From Thiosulfatihalobacter marinus (GTDB taxonomy: Bacteria > Pseudomonadota > Alphaproteobacteria > Rhodobacterales > Rhodobacteraceae): a stretch of DNA of 32,891 nucleotides. Location: contig NZ_JAECRZ010000022.1 of NCBI RefSeq assembly GCF_016019955.1, positions 1 to 32,891 on the forward strand. Reading direction: 5' to 3'. This document shows positions 9,576 through 16,999 of the stretch, piece by piece. The position numbers were made by a program, and so were the translations under genes. The notes under the pieces were generated by a model. It was given only the letters and a program-made list of their open reading frames with translations, did not search any database and had not been told where the DNA came from. Numbering within the stretch: position 1 is the stretch's first letter; every line of letters starts with the position of its first letter.

Positions 9576-10165
9576 AGAAACGGGTTGCCATTTTTATCTC
9601 GGGGGGCGGTTCGAACATGGTTCGCCTGGTCGAGGATATGGCCAATGCCGATCATCCAGCCGAACCTGTGCTGGTTCTGGCCAATGATGCCGGGGCGGGC
9701 GGATTAAAGAAAGCGGCGGAGCTTGGCGTGGCCACGGCGGTGGTGGACCACCGGCCCTTCAATGGCGACAGGCCCGCGTTCGAGCGTGCGTTGCAGGGCG
9801 AACTGGACCGGGCTCGGCCCGATATCCTGTGTCTGGCGGGGTTCATGCGGGTGCTGACGGAAGGGTTTGTTGGGCCGTGGAATGGGCGGATGTTGAATAT
9901 TCACCCGTCGCTGCTTCCGAAATACAAGGGGTTGCACACCCATGCGCGTGCGCTGGAGGCCGGGGACAGGGAACATGGCTGTACCGTGCACCTGGTGACG
10001 CCGGCGCTGGATGACGGACCGATCCTGGGGCAGGCGCGTGTGAACGTGCGGGCCGACGACACACCCGACAGCCTGGCCGCGCGGGTTCTGGAGCGGGAGC
10101 ACAAGTTGTACCCGGCCGTTTTGCGCCGGTTTGCCGCGGGTGATCCGACGCCCGTTTTCATGTGA
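9572..10165 (+). CDS. purN: Phosphoribosylglycinamide formyltransferase 1
   Basis: PurN transfers the formyl group of 10-formyl-THF to GAR, the third step of purine biosynthesis. The protein has 197 residues. The phosphate loop ISGGGSNM lies near the N-terminus. The catalytic Asn109 and His111 lie in [13 protein letters not shown] and the catalytic Asp in ALDDGPI (Asp147/148). The GTG start at 9572 overlaps the purM stop as GTGA. Codon choice and composition match purM. It is the last gene of this pair; a new transcription unit probably begins in the 89-bp gap before rnd. Confidence 0.96.
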   Translation: MKKRVAIFISGGGSNMVRLVEDMANADHPAEPVLVLANDAGAGGLKKAAELGVATAVVDHRPFNGDRPAFERALQGELDRARPDILCLAGFMRVLTEGFVGPWNGRMLNIHPSLLPKYKGLHTHARALEAGDREHGCTVHLVTPALDDGPILGQARVNVRADDTPDSLAARVLEREHKLYPAVLRRFAAGDPTPVFM

Positions 10166-10179
10166 TCAGGCCGGATTTG

Positions 10180-10224
10180 CATTCCGACCGGAATGTGCGT
10201 AGTGCTTGGGGATAACCAAGGCAC
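10180..10224 (+). promoter_or_regulatory. Two inverted repeats in the purN-rnd gap
   Basis: CATTCCG-AC-CGGAATG (10180-10195) is followed by GTGCTTGG ... CCAAGGCAC (10202-10224, one bulged base, 6-base loop GGATAA). No T tract follows either, so they are not clear terminators. They could be an operator or leader structures before rnd. Confidence 0.35.
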
Positions 10225-10254
10225 GAACCGAGACAAAAAGAAGATCCGCCGCAG

Positions 10255-11412
10255 ATGATTACCCTGAAAACCACGGACGAGCTCGCGCAATTTTGTCAGA
10301 TGGCGCGCACCAAACCCTATGTCACCATCGACACGGAATTCCTGCGGGAGCGGACCTATTATTCCAAGCTGTGCCTGATCCAGATGGCGGTGCCGGGTGA
10401 CGGAGACGGCGACGCGGTGCTGGTGGATCCGCTGGAGGGCGACATGTCGCTGGAGCCGCTTTATGATTTGTTTCGCGACACCGGCGTGGTCAAGGTGTTT
10501 CACGCGGCCCGGCAGGATCTGGAGATATTTTTTGTCGAGGCCGGGGTGTTCCCCGAACCGTTGTTCGACACACAGGTGGCGGCGATGGTCTGTGGCTTTG
10601 GCGAGCAGGCGGGGTATGAAACGCTTGTACGCAAGATTGCCCGGCAAGGCGTTGATAAATCAAGCCGTTTCACGGATTGGTCGCGCCGCCCCCTGACCGA
10701 GGCGCAACAGAAATACGCGTTGGCCGATGTCACCCATCTGCGCGTGATCTACGAGTTTCTGGCCGCGAAGCTGGAAGAGACCGGGCGTGCACATTGGGTG
10801 CAGGAAGAATTGCGGATGCTGACCCGGCCCGAGACCTATACCATCCTGCCGTCCGAGGCGTGGCGACGTGTGAAAACGCGCACCGCCGCTCCGAAGTTTT
10901 TGAGTATTGTCAGAGAGTTGGCGAGGTTTCGTGAAGGCTATGCGCAAAGCCGCAACGTGCCGCGCAACCGGGTGTTCAAGGATGATGCACTGGTCGAGCT
11001 TGCCTCGACGAAACCGTCCAACATGAATGATCTGGGCCGTTCGCGCCTGTTGTTGCGCGAAGCCCGCAGGGGCGAGATTGCCGAAGGTATTCTGAAGGCG
11101 ATCGAACTGGGGATAAACTGCCCGCCCGACGACATGCCAAAACTGGCCAAGCGGGATGACCGGTCGCAGGTGAATCCGGCTTTGGCGGATCTGTTGCGCG
11201 TGTTGCTCAAGGCCAAGACCGAAAGCTCGGGTGTGGCTCCGAAACTGATCGCCACGGCGGCGGATCTGGATGCGCTGGCCTCGGGCGAGCGCGATGTTTC
11301 CGCGCTGCATGGGTGGCGGCGTGAGGTGTTTGGCGAGGATGCTTTGCGGCTATGCGATGGGCGTGTGGCTCTGGCGGCCAACGCCGGCGCGGTCAGGATC
11401 GTGGAGCTTTGA
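10255..11412 (+). CDS. rnd: Ribonuclease D
   Basis: The 385-residue 3'-to-5' exoribonuclease trims tRNA and other small RNA 3' ends. The DEDDy catalytic set is visible: Asp26 and Glu28 in TIDTEF, Asp in FHAARQDLEIF, and Tyr/Asp in KYALADVTHL. SRFTDWSRRPLTEAQ is a typical RNase D stretch. An HRDC domain follows at about residues 210-290 (ELARFREGYAQSRNVPRNRVFKDDAL). The ATG at 10255 has only a weak AGAAGA site. It converges on the lipoprotein gene with 55 bp between the two stop codons and no clear terminator there. Confidence 0.95.
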   Translation: MITLKTTDELAQFCQMARTKPYVTIDTEFLRERTYYSKLCLIQMAVPGDGDGDAVLVDPLEGDMSLEPLYDLFRDTGVVKVFHAARQDLEIFFVEAGVFPEPLFDTQVAAMVCGFGEQAGYETLVRKIARQGVDKSSRFTDWSRRPLTEAQQKYALADVTHLRVIYEFLAAKLEETGRAHWVQEELRMLTRPETYTILPSEAWRRVKTRTAAPKFLSIVRELARFREGYAQSRNVPRNRVFKDDALVELASTKPSNMNDLGRSRLLLREARRGEIAEGILKAIELGINCPPDDMPKLAKRDDRSQVNPALADLLRVLLKAKTESSGVAPKLIATAADLDALASGERDVSALHGWRREVFGEDALRLCDGRVALAANAGAVRIVEL

Positions 11413-11467
11413 TTGCCCTGATAACGGGTTGTCGGTTCTACGTCGGTATCGTGTGGGTGCGAATTGT

Positions 11468-11959
11468 CTAACGCCGCGCCTGCCGGGCGTTTTCTACCGC
11501 CACAACCTGAATGGCGCGCACGCCTTCGAGCTGTTGGTTGGTGAGCGCATGGGCCACCGTCACAGTGCGGGACTGCTCGGTGCCGGCATAGGGCGATCCG
11601 GGAGGTTGCAGCGCGAGAAGATCATAGGTGATCACGCCCCCCTCTGGCTTGCCATCATTGCGCGGCTGAAGTTTTACAGCATAGGCCGCCTGGAATATCG
11701 TGACGCCCGTTGCGGTTATGATCGCGCCTTCGCGGGTTCGGGCAACTTCGACCGACACCACTTTTTGTACGGGGGTGCCTTCATATACGGATTCGGGGCG
11801 GGACAGCAGGCCCTGGCTTGTCCTTTGGGGAAGCAGCGGGTTGACCTCGCCCGCGGGAACAGGTTCGTCGCTGCCGAACCAGTTGACCGGGTTCCAGCGC
11901 GACTGGCAGGCGCTGAGCGCCAGGGTGGAAATCAGCAGAGCGGACAGGGCAATGCGCAT
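11468..11959 (-). CDS. Predicted lipoprotein, conserved hypothetical
   Basis: The 163-residue protein has a short hydrophobic signal and the lipobox LALSAC, so Cys18 should be lipidated and the protein anchored in the membrane facing the periplasm. The mature part starts QSRWNPVNWFGS and has no enzyme motif that I recognise. I do not know its function. The ATG at 11959 is preceded by GAGG at good spacing. It is transcribed toward rnd and divergently from sufE, 125 bp away. Confidence 0.8.
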   Translation of the reverse strand: MRIALSALLISTLALSACQSRWNPVNWFGSDEPVPAGEVNPLLPQRTSQGLLSRPESVYEGTPVQKVVSVEVARTREGAIITATGVTIFQAAYAVKLQPRNDGKPEGGVITYDLLALQPPGSPYAGTEQSRTVTVAHALTNQQLEGVRAIQVVAVENARQARR

Positions 11960-12084
11960 GACGGGGCCTCGTTCTTTGTCTCAATGGGTTAGCCTATCGT
12001 GGCCCGCTTGAAAAGCGTCAAAGCCGGGGCTGGACCTTTTGCGCGGGGCTGCTTAGGTGAGGGCGGTCACGAGGAGAGGCGCAA

Positions 12085-12489
12085 ATGGCTACCCAGGCAT
12101 TCGAAGAGATCGTCGAGGATTTTGAGTTCATCGAGGATTGGGAAGACCGGTATCGTTACGTGATCGAGCAGGGCAAGGAGATGGACCCGCTGGATGACGC
12201 GCTGAAAGTGCCCGCGACCAAGGTGGAGGGATGTGCCAGCCAGGTTTGGTTGCATCCCAAGATCAATGACGGCGTTTTCCGGTTTGACGGGGACAGCGAT
12301 GCGATGATCGTGCGCGGGCTGATCGCGCTGTTGCGCAAGCTTTATAACGGGCTGACGTTGGGCGAAGTGCTGGCGGTGGACGCGCGCGCGGAAATGGCGC
12401 GGTTAGGGCTGAACGAGCATCTGTCATCGCAGCGCTCGAACGGGCTGCGCGCGATGATTGAACGGATTCGCGCGGTCGCCGCAGGTTGA
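12085..12489 (+). CDS. sufE: Cysteine desulfuration protein SufE
   Basis: The 134-residue sulfur acceptor takes persulfide sulfur from SufS and passes it to the SufBCD scaffold for Fe-S cluster assembly. The acceptor Cys50 lies in KVEGCASQVWL, the family signature. FEFIEDWEDRYRYVIEQGK and GLIALLRKLYNGLT are typical for SufE. The ATG at 12085 follows GAGGAGAGG. No other suf gene is near; SufE often stands apart from the main suf operon in Rhodobacterales. A hairpin CCCGCC-CTT-GGCGGG and a terminator-like repeat follow the stop. Confidence 0.95.
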   Translation: MATQAFEEIVEDFEFIEDWEDRYRYVIEQGKEMDPLDDALKVPATKVEGCASQVWLHPKINDGVFRFDGDSDAMIVRGLIALLRKLYNGLTLGEVLAVDARAEMARLGLNEHLSSQRSNGLRAMIERIRAVAAG

Positions 12490-12507
12490 AACCCGCCCTT
12501 GGCGGGT

Positions 12508-12540
12508 GCCTGCGGCGCGAGTATTTTTGGCAAAATGAAG
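12508..12540 (+). repeat. Terminator-like dispersed repeat, copy 1
   Basis: The 33-bp sequence begins GCCTGCGGCGC and continues with GAGTATTTTTGGCAAAATG. It is identical at 31 of 33 positions to 21157-21189. The small GC hairpin GCC-TGC-GGC followed by T5 suggests terminator activity. It lies just after the sufE hairpin at 12492-12506. Confidence 0.75.
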
Positions 12541-12541
12541 A

Positions 12542-12760
12542 TCAGGACCGGGCGCGGTAATGGGCCAGGACATAAAGGCGAATGGCCGTCGCAAGGCCGG
12601 TTTCGAGATTTCGGCCTGCATCAATTTCGGCAGCCAGCGCGTTGATTGGCTTGCCTTTTTCTGCCGCAATCTCGTGGAGCGCGCGCCAGAAATCATCTTC
12701 GAGGGAAACGCTGGTGCGGTGGCCTTTGAGGGTGAGAGAGCGTTTTTTGGGGCGGCTCAT
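12542..12760 (-). CDS. Ribbon-helix-helix domain protein (RHH_4-like)
   Basis: The 72-residue protein has the pattern KKRSLTLKGHRTSVSLEDDFWRALHEIAAEKG, a beta strand followed by two helices as in RHH_4 DNA-binding or adaptor proteins of alphaproteobacteria. Basic N-terminal residues precede the strand. The ATG at 12760 follows AAGGAAC. It overlaps the upstream DUF4169 gene by 4 bp (ATGA), so the two form one unit. In related genomes this pair often lies next to fumC; here an AT-richer segment separates them. No target is known. Confidence 0.88.
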   Translation of the reverse strand: MSRPKKRSLTLKGHRTSVSLEDDFWRALHEIAAEKGKPINALAAEIDAGRNLETGLATAIRLYVLAHYRARS

Positions 12761-12930
12761 TCCCGTTCCTTGCCGTCGAGATCGCGGCGCGCCTTGTCAG
12801 CGCGGGTCTTGTCGAGGGTTTTTTGGGCCTTGGTGCGGCCAAACTTGACGGTATTTGTCTCGGCCTGTGCCTTCTTGTCGGCGCGGGCTTTCTGTTTGCG
12901 GAATTGGTTCAAGTTGGTGACTTTGCTCAT
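12757..12930 (-). CDS. DUF4169 family small basic protein
   Basis: The 57-residue, highly charged protein begins MSKVTNLNQFRKQKARADKK and continues with KFGRTKAQKTLDKTRADKARRDLDGKE. The sequence matches the DUF4169 pattern, and no function is known. It is almost entirely helical and positively charged, so nucleic-acid or protein contact is possible (inference). An in-frame ATG at 13020 would add 30 residues unlike the family, so 12930 is preferred. The stop overlaps the start of the RHH gene. Confidence 0.85.
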   Translation of the reverse strand: MSKVTNLNQFRKQKARADKKAQAETNTVKFGRTKAQKTLDKTRADKARRDLDGKERE

Positions 12931-13010
12931 GGCCGGACAATATGCGGAGGCGGCGGGGTTGCCAATGCCGAAGCCGTCCGCGTGCACTGAAGGTACTGGG
13001 TGGTCGCGGC

Positions 13011-13038
13011 TTGACGACAAGCGTGTTCTGTTTATCGT
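13011..13038 (+). promoter_or_regulatory. Sigma-70-like promoter before the small membrane-protein gene
   Basis: TTGACG (13011-13016), a 16-bp spacer and TATCGT (13033-13038) would start transcription near 13045, about 45 bp before the ATG at 13090. Confidence 0.5.
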
Positions 13039-13089
13039 TGTTGTTCAAACACGTTCAGGTGGCATGAATTTTGTCAGAGAGAAAGACCG

Positions 13090-13516
13090 ATGAAGCAGAG
13101 AAAAAAATTTTGATCGGTTTGTTCAGAAATACCGGCTGTGGCTTGTCATTCCCATAGTAATTTCCGCGATCATGGGACGGCATAACCCAAAGGCGGGAAT
13201 TGGTCTGGTACTCGTTTTCGCCTTTTTCTGGCTTGTTACTTGGGGGGCTGCGAAAATACTGAGTGTCAGTACGGGTTTTCTTCCGGATTCCTGGACTGAT
13301 GAACAGAAAGGGGAGTTTGTCCAAGCGGGGTTTGTCACGCTGTTTCTCGGTGGGTTCTCTCTCATAGGTCTGGTTCTGAGCCATGAGAACGTGCTTTCCA
13401 ACTGGCTATTAGAGAATGGCGTTCAAGGGATGCGCTTGAGTTTCATTGATCCTCTTTTTGCTCTATTTGCTCTGCTGTGCATTTGGGCTTACGCGATTGA
13501 TCGTATCACCCGCTAA
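13090..13516 (+). CDS. Small membrane protein, frame broken at an A7 tract (unknown function)
   Basis: An uninterrupted frame starts only at the ATG at 13172 (114 residues), which has no ribosome binding site and lies inside what looks like a hydrophobic helix. The same frame is open back to 13094. An ATG at 13090, with AGAGAAAG upstream and a promoter at 13011-13038, enters it if one A of the A7 run (13101-13107) is skipped. The product would then be about 141 residues: MKQRKNFDRFVQKYRLWLV..., a first helix, then GLVLVFAFFWLVTWGAA and two more hydrophobic stretches. So this is a sequencing error, a decayed gene, or slippage. The region is AT-richer than its surroundings and interrupts the DUF4169-fumC neighbourhood, suggesting acquisition. 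No family recognised. Confidence 0.6.
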
Positions 13517-13584
13517 GCCGAAGCGCCGCGATCCGAGTTGGTCCAAAACCGTGTCGCTGACCCAAATTTCCGGGCGCATGTGCG

Positions 13585-13615
13585 GAGAAAGAAACGGGGG
13601 CGTACGCGCCCCCGT
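13585..13615 (-). terminator. Intrinsic terminator of fumC
   Basis: On the minus strand, ACGGGGGCG and CGCCCCCGT form a 9-bp perfect stem with a 4-base loop (13594-13615). TTTCTTTCT follows. It begins 20 bp after the fumC stop. Confidence 0.85.
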
Positions 13616-13634
13616 GTCTCGTACTTGCCCTTGA

Positions 13635-15029
13635 TCAGTCCTTTGGACCAATCATCTGCTCGGGGCGCACGACACGATCAAATGTGTCCTCGTCGACGAA
13701 GCCCAGCGCGATGGCCTCTTGCTTGAGGGTGGTGCCGTTCTTGTGCGCGGTCTTGGCGACCTTGGTGGCGTTGTCATAGCCGATGGTAGGCGCGAGCGCG
13801 GTGACCAGCATCAGCGATTCCTGCATCAGTTTCTGGATGCGCGGCTTGTTGGCCTGAATACCCATCAGCATACGTTCGGTGAAGCTGTCGGCCACGTCGC
13901 CCAGCAACTGGATCGACTGCAACAGGTTGTAGGACATCATCGGGTTGTAGACGTTCAGTTCAAAGTGCCCTTGAGAGCCGGCGAATGTCATGGCGGCGTT
14001 GTTGCCCATGACGTGCGCAGCGACCTGGGTCATGGCTTCGGCCTGCGTGGGGTTGACCTTGCCGGGCATGATCGAAGAGCCAGGTTCGTTTTCCGGCAGG
14101 ATCAGTTCGCCAAGGCCAGAGCGGGGGCCGGAGCCGAGGAAGCGGATGTCGTTGGCGATCTTGTACATTGCGCCGGCCACTGTCGTCAGCGCGCCGGACA
14201 TGAAGACCATCGCATCATGCGCGGCCAGTGATTCGAACTTGTTGGGGGCGGTGACAAAGGGCAGGCCGGTGATTTCGGCCATGTTGGCCGCGACGGCCTC
14301 GCTCCAGCCGTGCTGGGTGTTCAGGCCAGTGCCGACGGCGGTGCCGCCCTGGGCCAGTTCGTAGATGCCGGGCAACGCGGCGTTGACACGGGCGATACCC
14401 TGACGGATCTGGTGCGCGTATCCCGAAAATTCCTGACCCAGGGTGAGCGGGGTGGCGTCCTGGGTATGGGTGCGGCCGATCTTGATGATGTCCTTGAATT
14501 CGTCGGACTTGGATTCCAGCCCTTCGGCCAGTTTGGTCAGGCCGGGCATCAGCACGTCGCGCACCATCATGGCGGTGGCAATGTGCATCGCGGTGGGGAA
14601 GGTGTCGTTGGAGGACTGACCCATGTTGCAGTGATCGTTGGGATGCACCGGGTCCTTGGAGCCGATCTCGCCGCCGAGAATTTCAATGGCGCGGTTGGCG
14701 ATCACTTCGTTGGAGTTCATGTTCGATTGCGTGCCCGAGCCGGTTTGCCAGACAACCAGCGGGAAGTTATCATCGAACTTGCCCGCCACCACTTCGGATG
14801 CGGCCTGAATGATCGCGTCGGCCAATTTGGGGTCAAGCTTGCCGGTGGCCTTGTTCTGCATGGCACAGGCCTGCTTGACAACGCCCAGCGCGCGCACAAT
14901 GGCGACGGGCTGTTTTTCCCAGCCGATGGGGAAATTCATGATCGAACGCTGGGTCTGGGCGCCCCAGTATTTGTCGGCGGGAACTTCCAGCGGGCCAAAG
15001 CTGTCGGTTTCTATGCGTGTTTGAGCCAT
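13635..15029 (-). CDS. fumC: Fumarate hydratase class II
   Basis: FumC is the iron-independent fumarase of the TCA cycle, a homotetramer interconverting fumarate and malate. The 464-residue length is normal. The superfamily signature [11 protein letters not shown], with the mobile catalytic loop Ser318/Ser319, is intact. [37 protein letters not shown] and [20 protein letters not shown] are the other conserved blocks, including the catalytic His region. The ATG at 15029 is preceded by a strong GGAGGT. The protein has no targeting signal. A strong terminator follows at 13585-13615. Confidence 0.97.
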   Translation of the reverse strand: MAQTRIETDSFGPLEVPADKYWGAQTQRSIMNFPIGWEKQPVAIVRALGVVKQACAMQNKATGKLDPKLADAIIQAASEVVAGKFDDNFPLVVWQTGSGTQSNMNSNEVIANRAIEILGGEIGSKDPVHPNDHCNMGQSSNDTFPTAMHIATAMMVRDVLMPGLTKLAEGLESKSDEFKDIIKIGRTHTQDATPLTLGQEFSGYAHQIRQGIARVNAALPGIYELAQGGTAVGTGLNTQHGWSEAVAANMAEITGLPFVTAPNKFESLAAHDAMVFMSGALTTVAGAMYKIANDIRFLGSGPRSGLGELILPENEPGSSIMPGKVNPTQAEAMTQVAAHVMGNNAAMTFAGSQGHFELNVYNPMMSYNLLQSIQLLGDVADSFTERMLMGIQANKPRIQKLMQESLMLVTALAPTIGYDNATKVAKTAHKNGTTLKQEAIALGFVDEDTFDRVVRPEQMIGPKD

Positions 15030-15164
15030 CGTGACCTCCGATATGTCAAGTCACGCCTGTCATAGCCCAAGCGGGGCAAAGTGCAATACTGTATACCGTG
15101 GGATACCGGTGGCGGGCGGGCACAAATCGTCGCGGGCGCGTTCCGGTTCCGACCCGTGGTTGCC

Positions 15165-15629
15165 CTATTTGCGGAAACTGTCGAGGCTGACGATCTCGGC
15201 ATCCTTGGTCGGGGCGATGTCTTCGACCTCTTCGGCCATTTCAGCTTCGGCCACGTCTTCTTCGTTGTCGCTGTCTTGCTGGGTTTCGAACCGCAGACCG
15301 AATTCGACGGACGGGTCGACGAAAGTCTTGATGGCGTCGTATGGGATATAAAGCGGTTCCGGCGAATCGCCAAAATTCAGGGTGACGGCGAAACCGTCTT
15401 TCTCGACCCTGAGATTGTCGTACCAATGCTGCATCACCACGGTCATTTCGCCGGGGTAGCGATCTGCAAGCCAGTCCGCGATTTCGACATCCGGGTGGTG
15501 GGTGTCGAACGTGATGAAAAAATGATGTTCGCCCGGCAGGCCGTTCTGTTCCACGTCGGTCAGAACCTCCTGAATCAGGCTGCGCATGGCGCGATGCATC
15601 AGGTTTCCGTAGTCAATGGTTCTCGACAT
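15165..15629 (-). CDS. sspB: ClpXP adaptor SspB, alphaproteobacterial type
   Basis: The 154-residue adaptor tethers ssrA-tagged proteins to ClpX. The N-terminal substrate-binding fold is seen in IDYGNLMHRAMRSLIQEVL, GEHHFFITFDT, VVMQHWYDNL and FAVTLNFGDSPEPLYIPYDAI. An acidic, unstructured linker (about residues 118-142) leads to a short C-terminal peptide EIVSLDSFRK, which is the likely ClpX-docking tail. The ATG at 15629 follows GAGAAG. A TACTAT -10-like box and a 14-bp palindrome lie upstream. The tmRNA gene that encodes the tag is about 900 bp upstream on the same strand. Confidence 0.92.
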   Translation of the reverse strand: MSRTIDYGNLMHRAMRSLIQEVLTDVEQNGLPGEHHFFITFDTHHPDVEIADWLADRYPGEMTVVMQHWYDNLRVEKDGFAVTLNFGDSPEPLYIPYDAIKTFVDPSVEFGLRFETQQDSDNEEDVAEAEMAEEVEDIAPTKDAEIVSLDSFRK

Positions 15630-16004
15630 GTCGGGCTTCTCATTTTGCTCGGCTTCACCATAGTAGATTCGGCGGGAAACGAAAGATGAGGTCCGGCAAA
15701 ATTTTGCCCGTTCACGCGCCGAGATGCCGGGGCGGAAACGGGCGCGGCTGGCGAGGTCGGCCAGAGCCCTGCTGTGCCGGGCTTGAGGCAGGATTCCGGG
15801 GCCGTCAAATGCAGCGATGAATGGGTTTGGATCCGACAGAGCGATGGTGGCTGGTTCCGTGCCTTCAGTCAGCCGGTGCGCAGCCGCGGATCTTGCCCGC
15901 GCGCGCCCGGAAAAGGCGCGGACCGAAAGGTTGCGGAAGGACGGATCTGGGCAACCCGGGCATTTAGGGTACTGCCGCCAATGTCAGGAGCCATCTCCGC
16001 GGTG
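15630..16004. other. Intergenic stretch without a supported gene
   Basis: These 375 bp hold reading frames in several phases, but none has a recognisable family, a good ribosome binding site or codon use like the neighbours. The only clear structure is the palindrome at 15695-15708. A small RNA is possible, but I see no promoter-terminator pair. Confidence 0.5.
15695..15708. promoter_or_regulatory. 14-bp perfect palindrome upstream of sspB
   Basis: GGCAAAATTTTGCC is fully self-complementary and lies 66-79 bp upstream of the sspB start. It may be an operator for a dimeric regulator; nothing in the window names one. Confidence 0.4.
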
Positions 16005-16430
16005 TCAGCCGATCCGCTGACCGGTCAGGCAAAGCGCCATGGATTGTTCCGGCAAGAGGCGCATTTGTTCGAAAAAGCTCATGAAATCGAAACTGTTGTA
16101 GGTTTCGACCATCTTGTCACCGTCGAAGCGCGCGAAAAGCTGGCCCGAGCCGATCACGGGCTGGCCGTTGGCCGGGTTGGTCACGCGCATGGAATACAGG
16201 GCAGAAGCCCAATCACCATCTTCCATCACCTTGTCGAGCGAAACTGTCGGGTCTTCTACCATGTCGAGAAACATCGGCACCAGTTCGCGGAAATCATCCG
16301 GGCCGACCTGCAAATCCGGAAGCAGCCCCTGTGCCTGCGTATCGGGAGAGAACAACTGATCGATGGCGTCCAGGTCAGCCTCGATCCAGACGCGGCGGTA
16401 CCATTCTTCGAGAATATCACGTTTTTCCAT
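16005..16430 (-). CDS. NTF2-like / SnoaL-type protein of unknown function
   Basis: The 141-residue protein has the NTF2-like alpha+beta pattern: an N-terminal helix (MEKRDILEEWYRRVWIEADLDAIDQLFSPDTQ), GPDDFRELVPMFLDMV, then strands with GSGQLFARFDGDKMVETYNSFDFMSFFEQM. SnoaL-like proteins include cyclases and isomerases as well as binding proteins; no catalytic residue can be assigned here. The ATG at 16430 follows AGGTGAT. It lies about 70 bp downstream of the ssrA coding piece on the same strand with no T-rich terminator between, so read-through from the ssrA promoter is possible. Confidence 0.75.
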   Translation of the reverse strand: MEKRDILEEWYRRVWIEADLDAIDQLFSPDTQAQGLLPDLQVGPDDFRELVPMFLDMVEDPTVSLDKVMEDGDWASALYSMRVTNPANGQPVIGSGQLFARFDGDKMVETYNSFDFMSFFEQMRLLPEQSMALCLTGQRIG

Positions 16431-16499
16431 GGGCGATCACCTGAGTTGAAGTCTGAGTATCCTGTTCAGCACTATCACCAAGGAATGAGCGGCAGGTTA

Positions 16500-16821
16500 A
16501 CGCGGGGAAGTGCAGGCTTCTGTTGCCAGGTGCCTGCGAACCCCGCCAAGTCAGGCTAGTGACTTGGGCTTAAGTTTCGGTTTTGGCTACAGCTTACGCT
16601 GCAACTGCCACCGGAGCACGATTGTCATTGGCAATTGTACTATGCGGACCGATAACGGTGGTACCCCGCCGGGACAAAGCTAACCCTTTTAGACGTTCGT
16701 CGATCCTGTTTCGGCCCCATCGCCCGCCAATGACCGGGTGTTTGGTGGAGCCGCCGGGTACCGCCCCCGGGTCCGATCCGCTTATTACGAGCGCGTTTAT
16801 GTCCATAGTCCCCGAGGGGAC
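16500..16821 (-). ncRNA. ssrA: tmRNA, circularly permuted two-piece form
   Basis: The alphaproteobacterial permuted layout is visible on the minus strand. The acceptor piece comes first, running from about 16821 to 16743. It holds the T-arm CCGGG-GGCGGTA-CCCGG, the acceptor CGGCTCC, the discriminator A and an encoded CCA (16743-16745). A 24-nt intervening segment follows. The coding piece starts GGGGCCG at 16718, and this 7-base arm pairs with the acceptor strand. The tag frame at 16594-16632 encodes ANDNRAPVAVAA plus stop with GCC as resume codon. A 45-nt hairpin (16502-16546, GCGGGG...CCCCGC enclosing GCAGGC...GCCTGC) closes the coding piece. The outer ends are approximate. A 5' hairpin GTCCCC-TC-GGGGAC (16808-16821) begins the precursor. 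Confidence 0.93.
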
Positions 16822-16827
16822 AGGTGG

Positions 16828-16855
16828 AATATATGGGTTTTGTCGAAAGCTGCAA
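16828..16855 (-). promoter_or_regulatory. Promoter of ssrA
   Basis: On the minus strand, TTGCAG (16850-16855), a 16-bp spacer and TATATT (16828-16833) place the start near 16821, exactly at the 5' hairpin of the tmRNA precursor. Confidence 0.65.
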
Positions 16856-16860
16856 TGGGG

Positions 16861-16972
16861 AAGAAAAATCCTGCGAGGATTTCTCCCGGTTTTTCGACGC
16901 GGAAAACAGGGAGGTGCAGGCAAATCCCCGTGGGATTCAAGGGTGTTTTCCACGCAGGAAAACACCGTTTCA
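16861..16972. repeat. Diverged tandem repeat, about 56 bp period, each unit with two inverted repeats
   Basis: Four inverted repeats follow each other: AAATCC-TGCGA-GGATTT (centre 16874), GTTTTTC-GACGC-GGAAAAC (16898), AATCCC-CGT-GGGATT (16930) and GGTGTTTTCC-ACGCA-GGAAAACACC (16954). The centres are spaced 24, 32 and 24 bp. Elements 1 and 3 are alike, and so are 2 and 4, giving a two-copy repeat of about 56 bp in which the palindromes are kept while the sequence between them has diverged. It lies upstream of the ssrA promoter. The function is unknown. Confidence 0.65.
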
Positions 16973-16999
16973 AACCAGCCGGCGAATGGGTGTCCGGAT

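Noticed and set aside
15630..15660. Third copy of the terminator-like repeat, on the minus strand (GCAAAATGAGAAG)
   Set aside because: Only a short part resembles the 33-mer and the GC hairpin and T5 run are missing; it is the sspB leader.
15774..16559. Plus-strand frame across the sspB-NTF2 gap
   Set aside because: It overlaps the NTF2-like gene antisense and has no recognisable domain or ribosome binding site.
16861..16972. CRISPR-like array
   Set aside because: There are only two diverged units, the palindromes are not identical and no cas genes are present.
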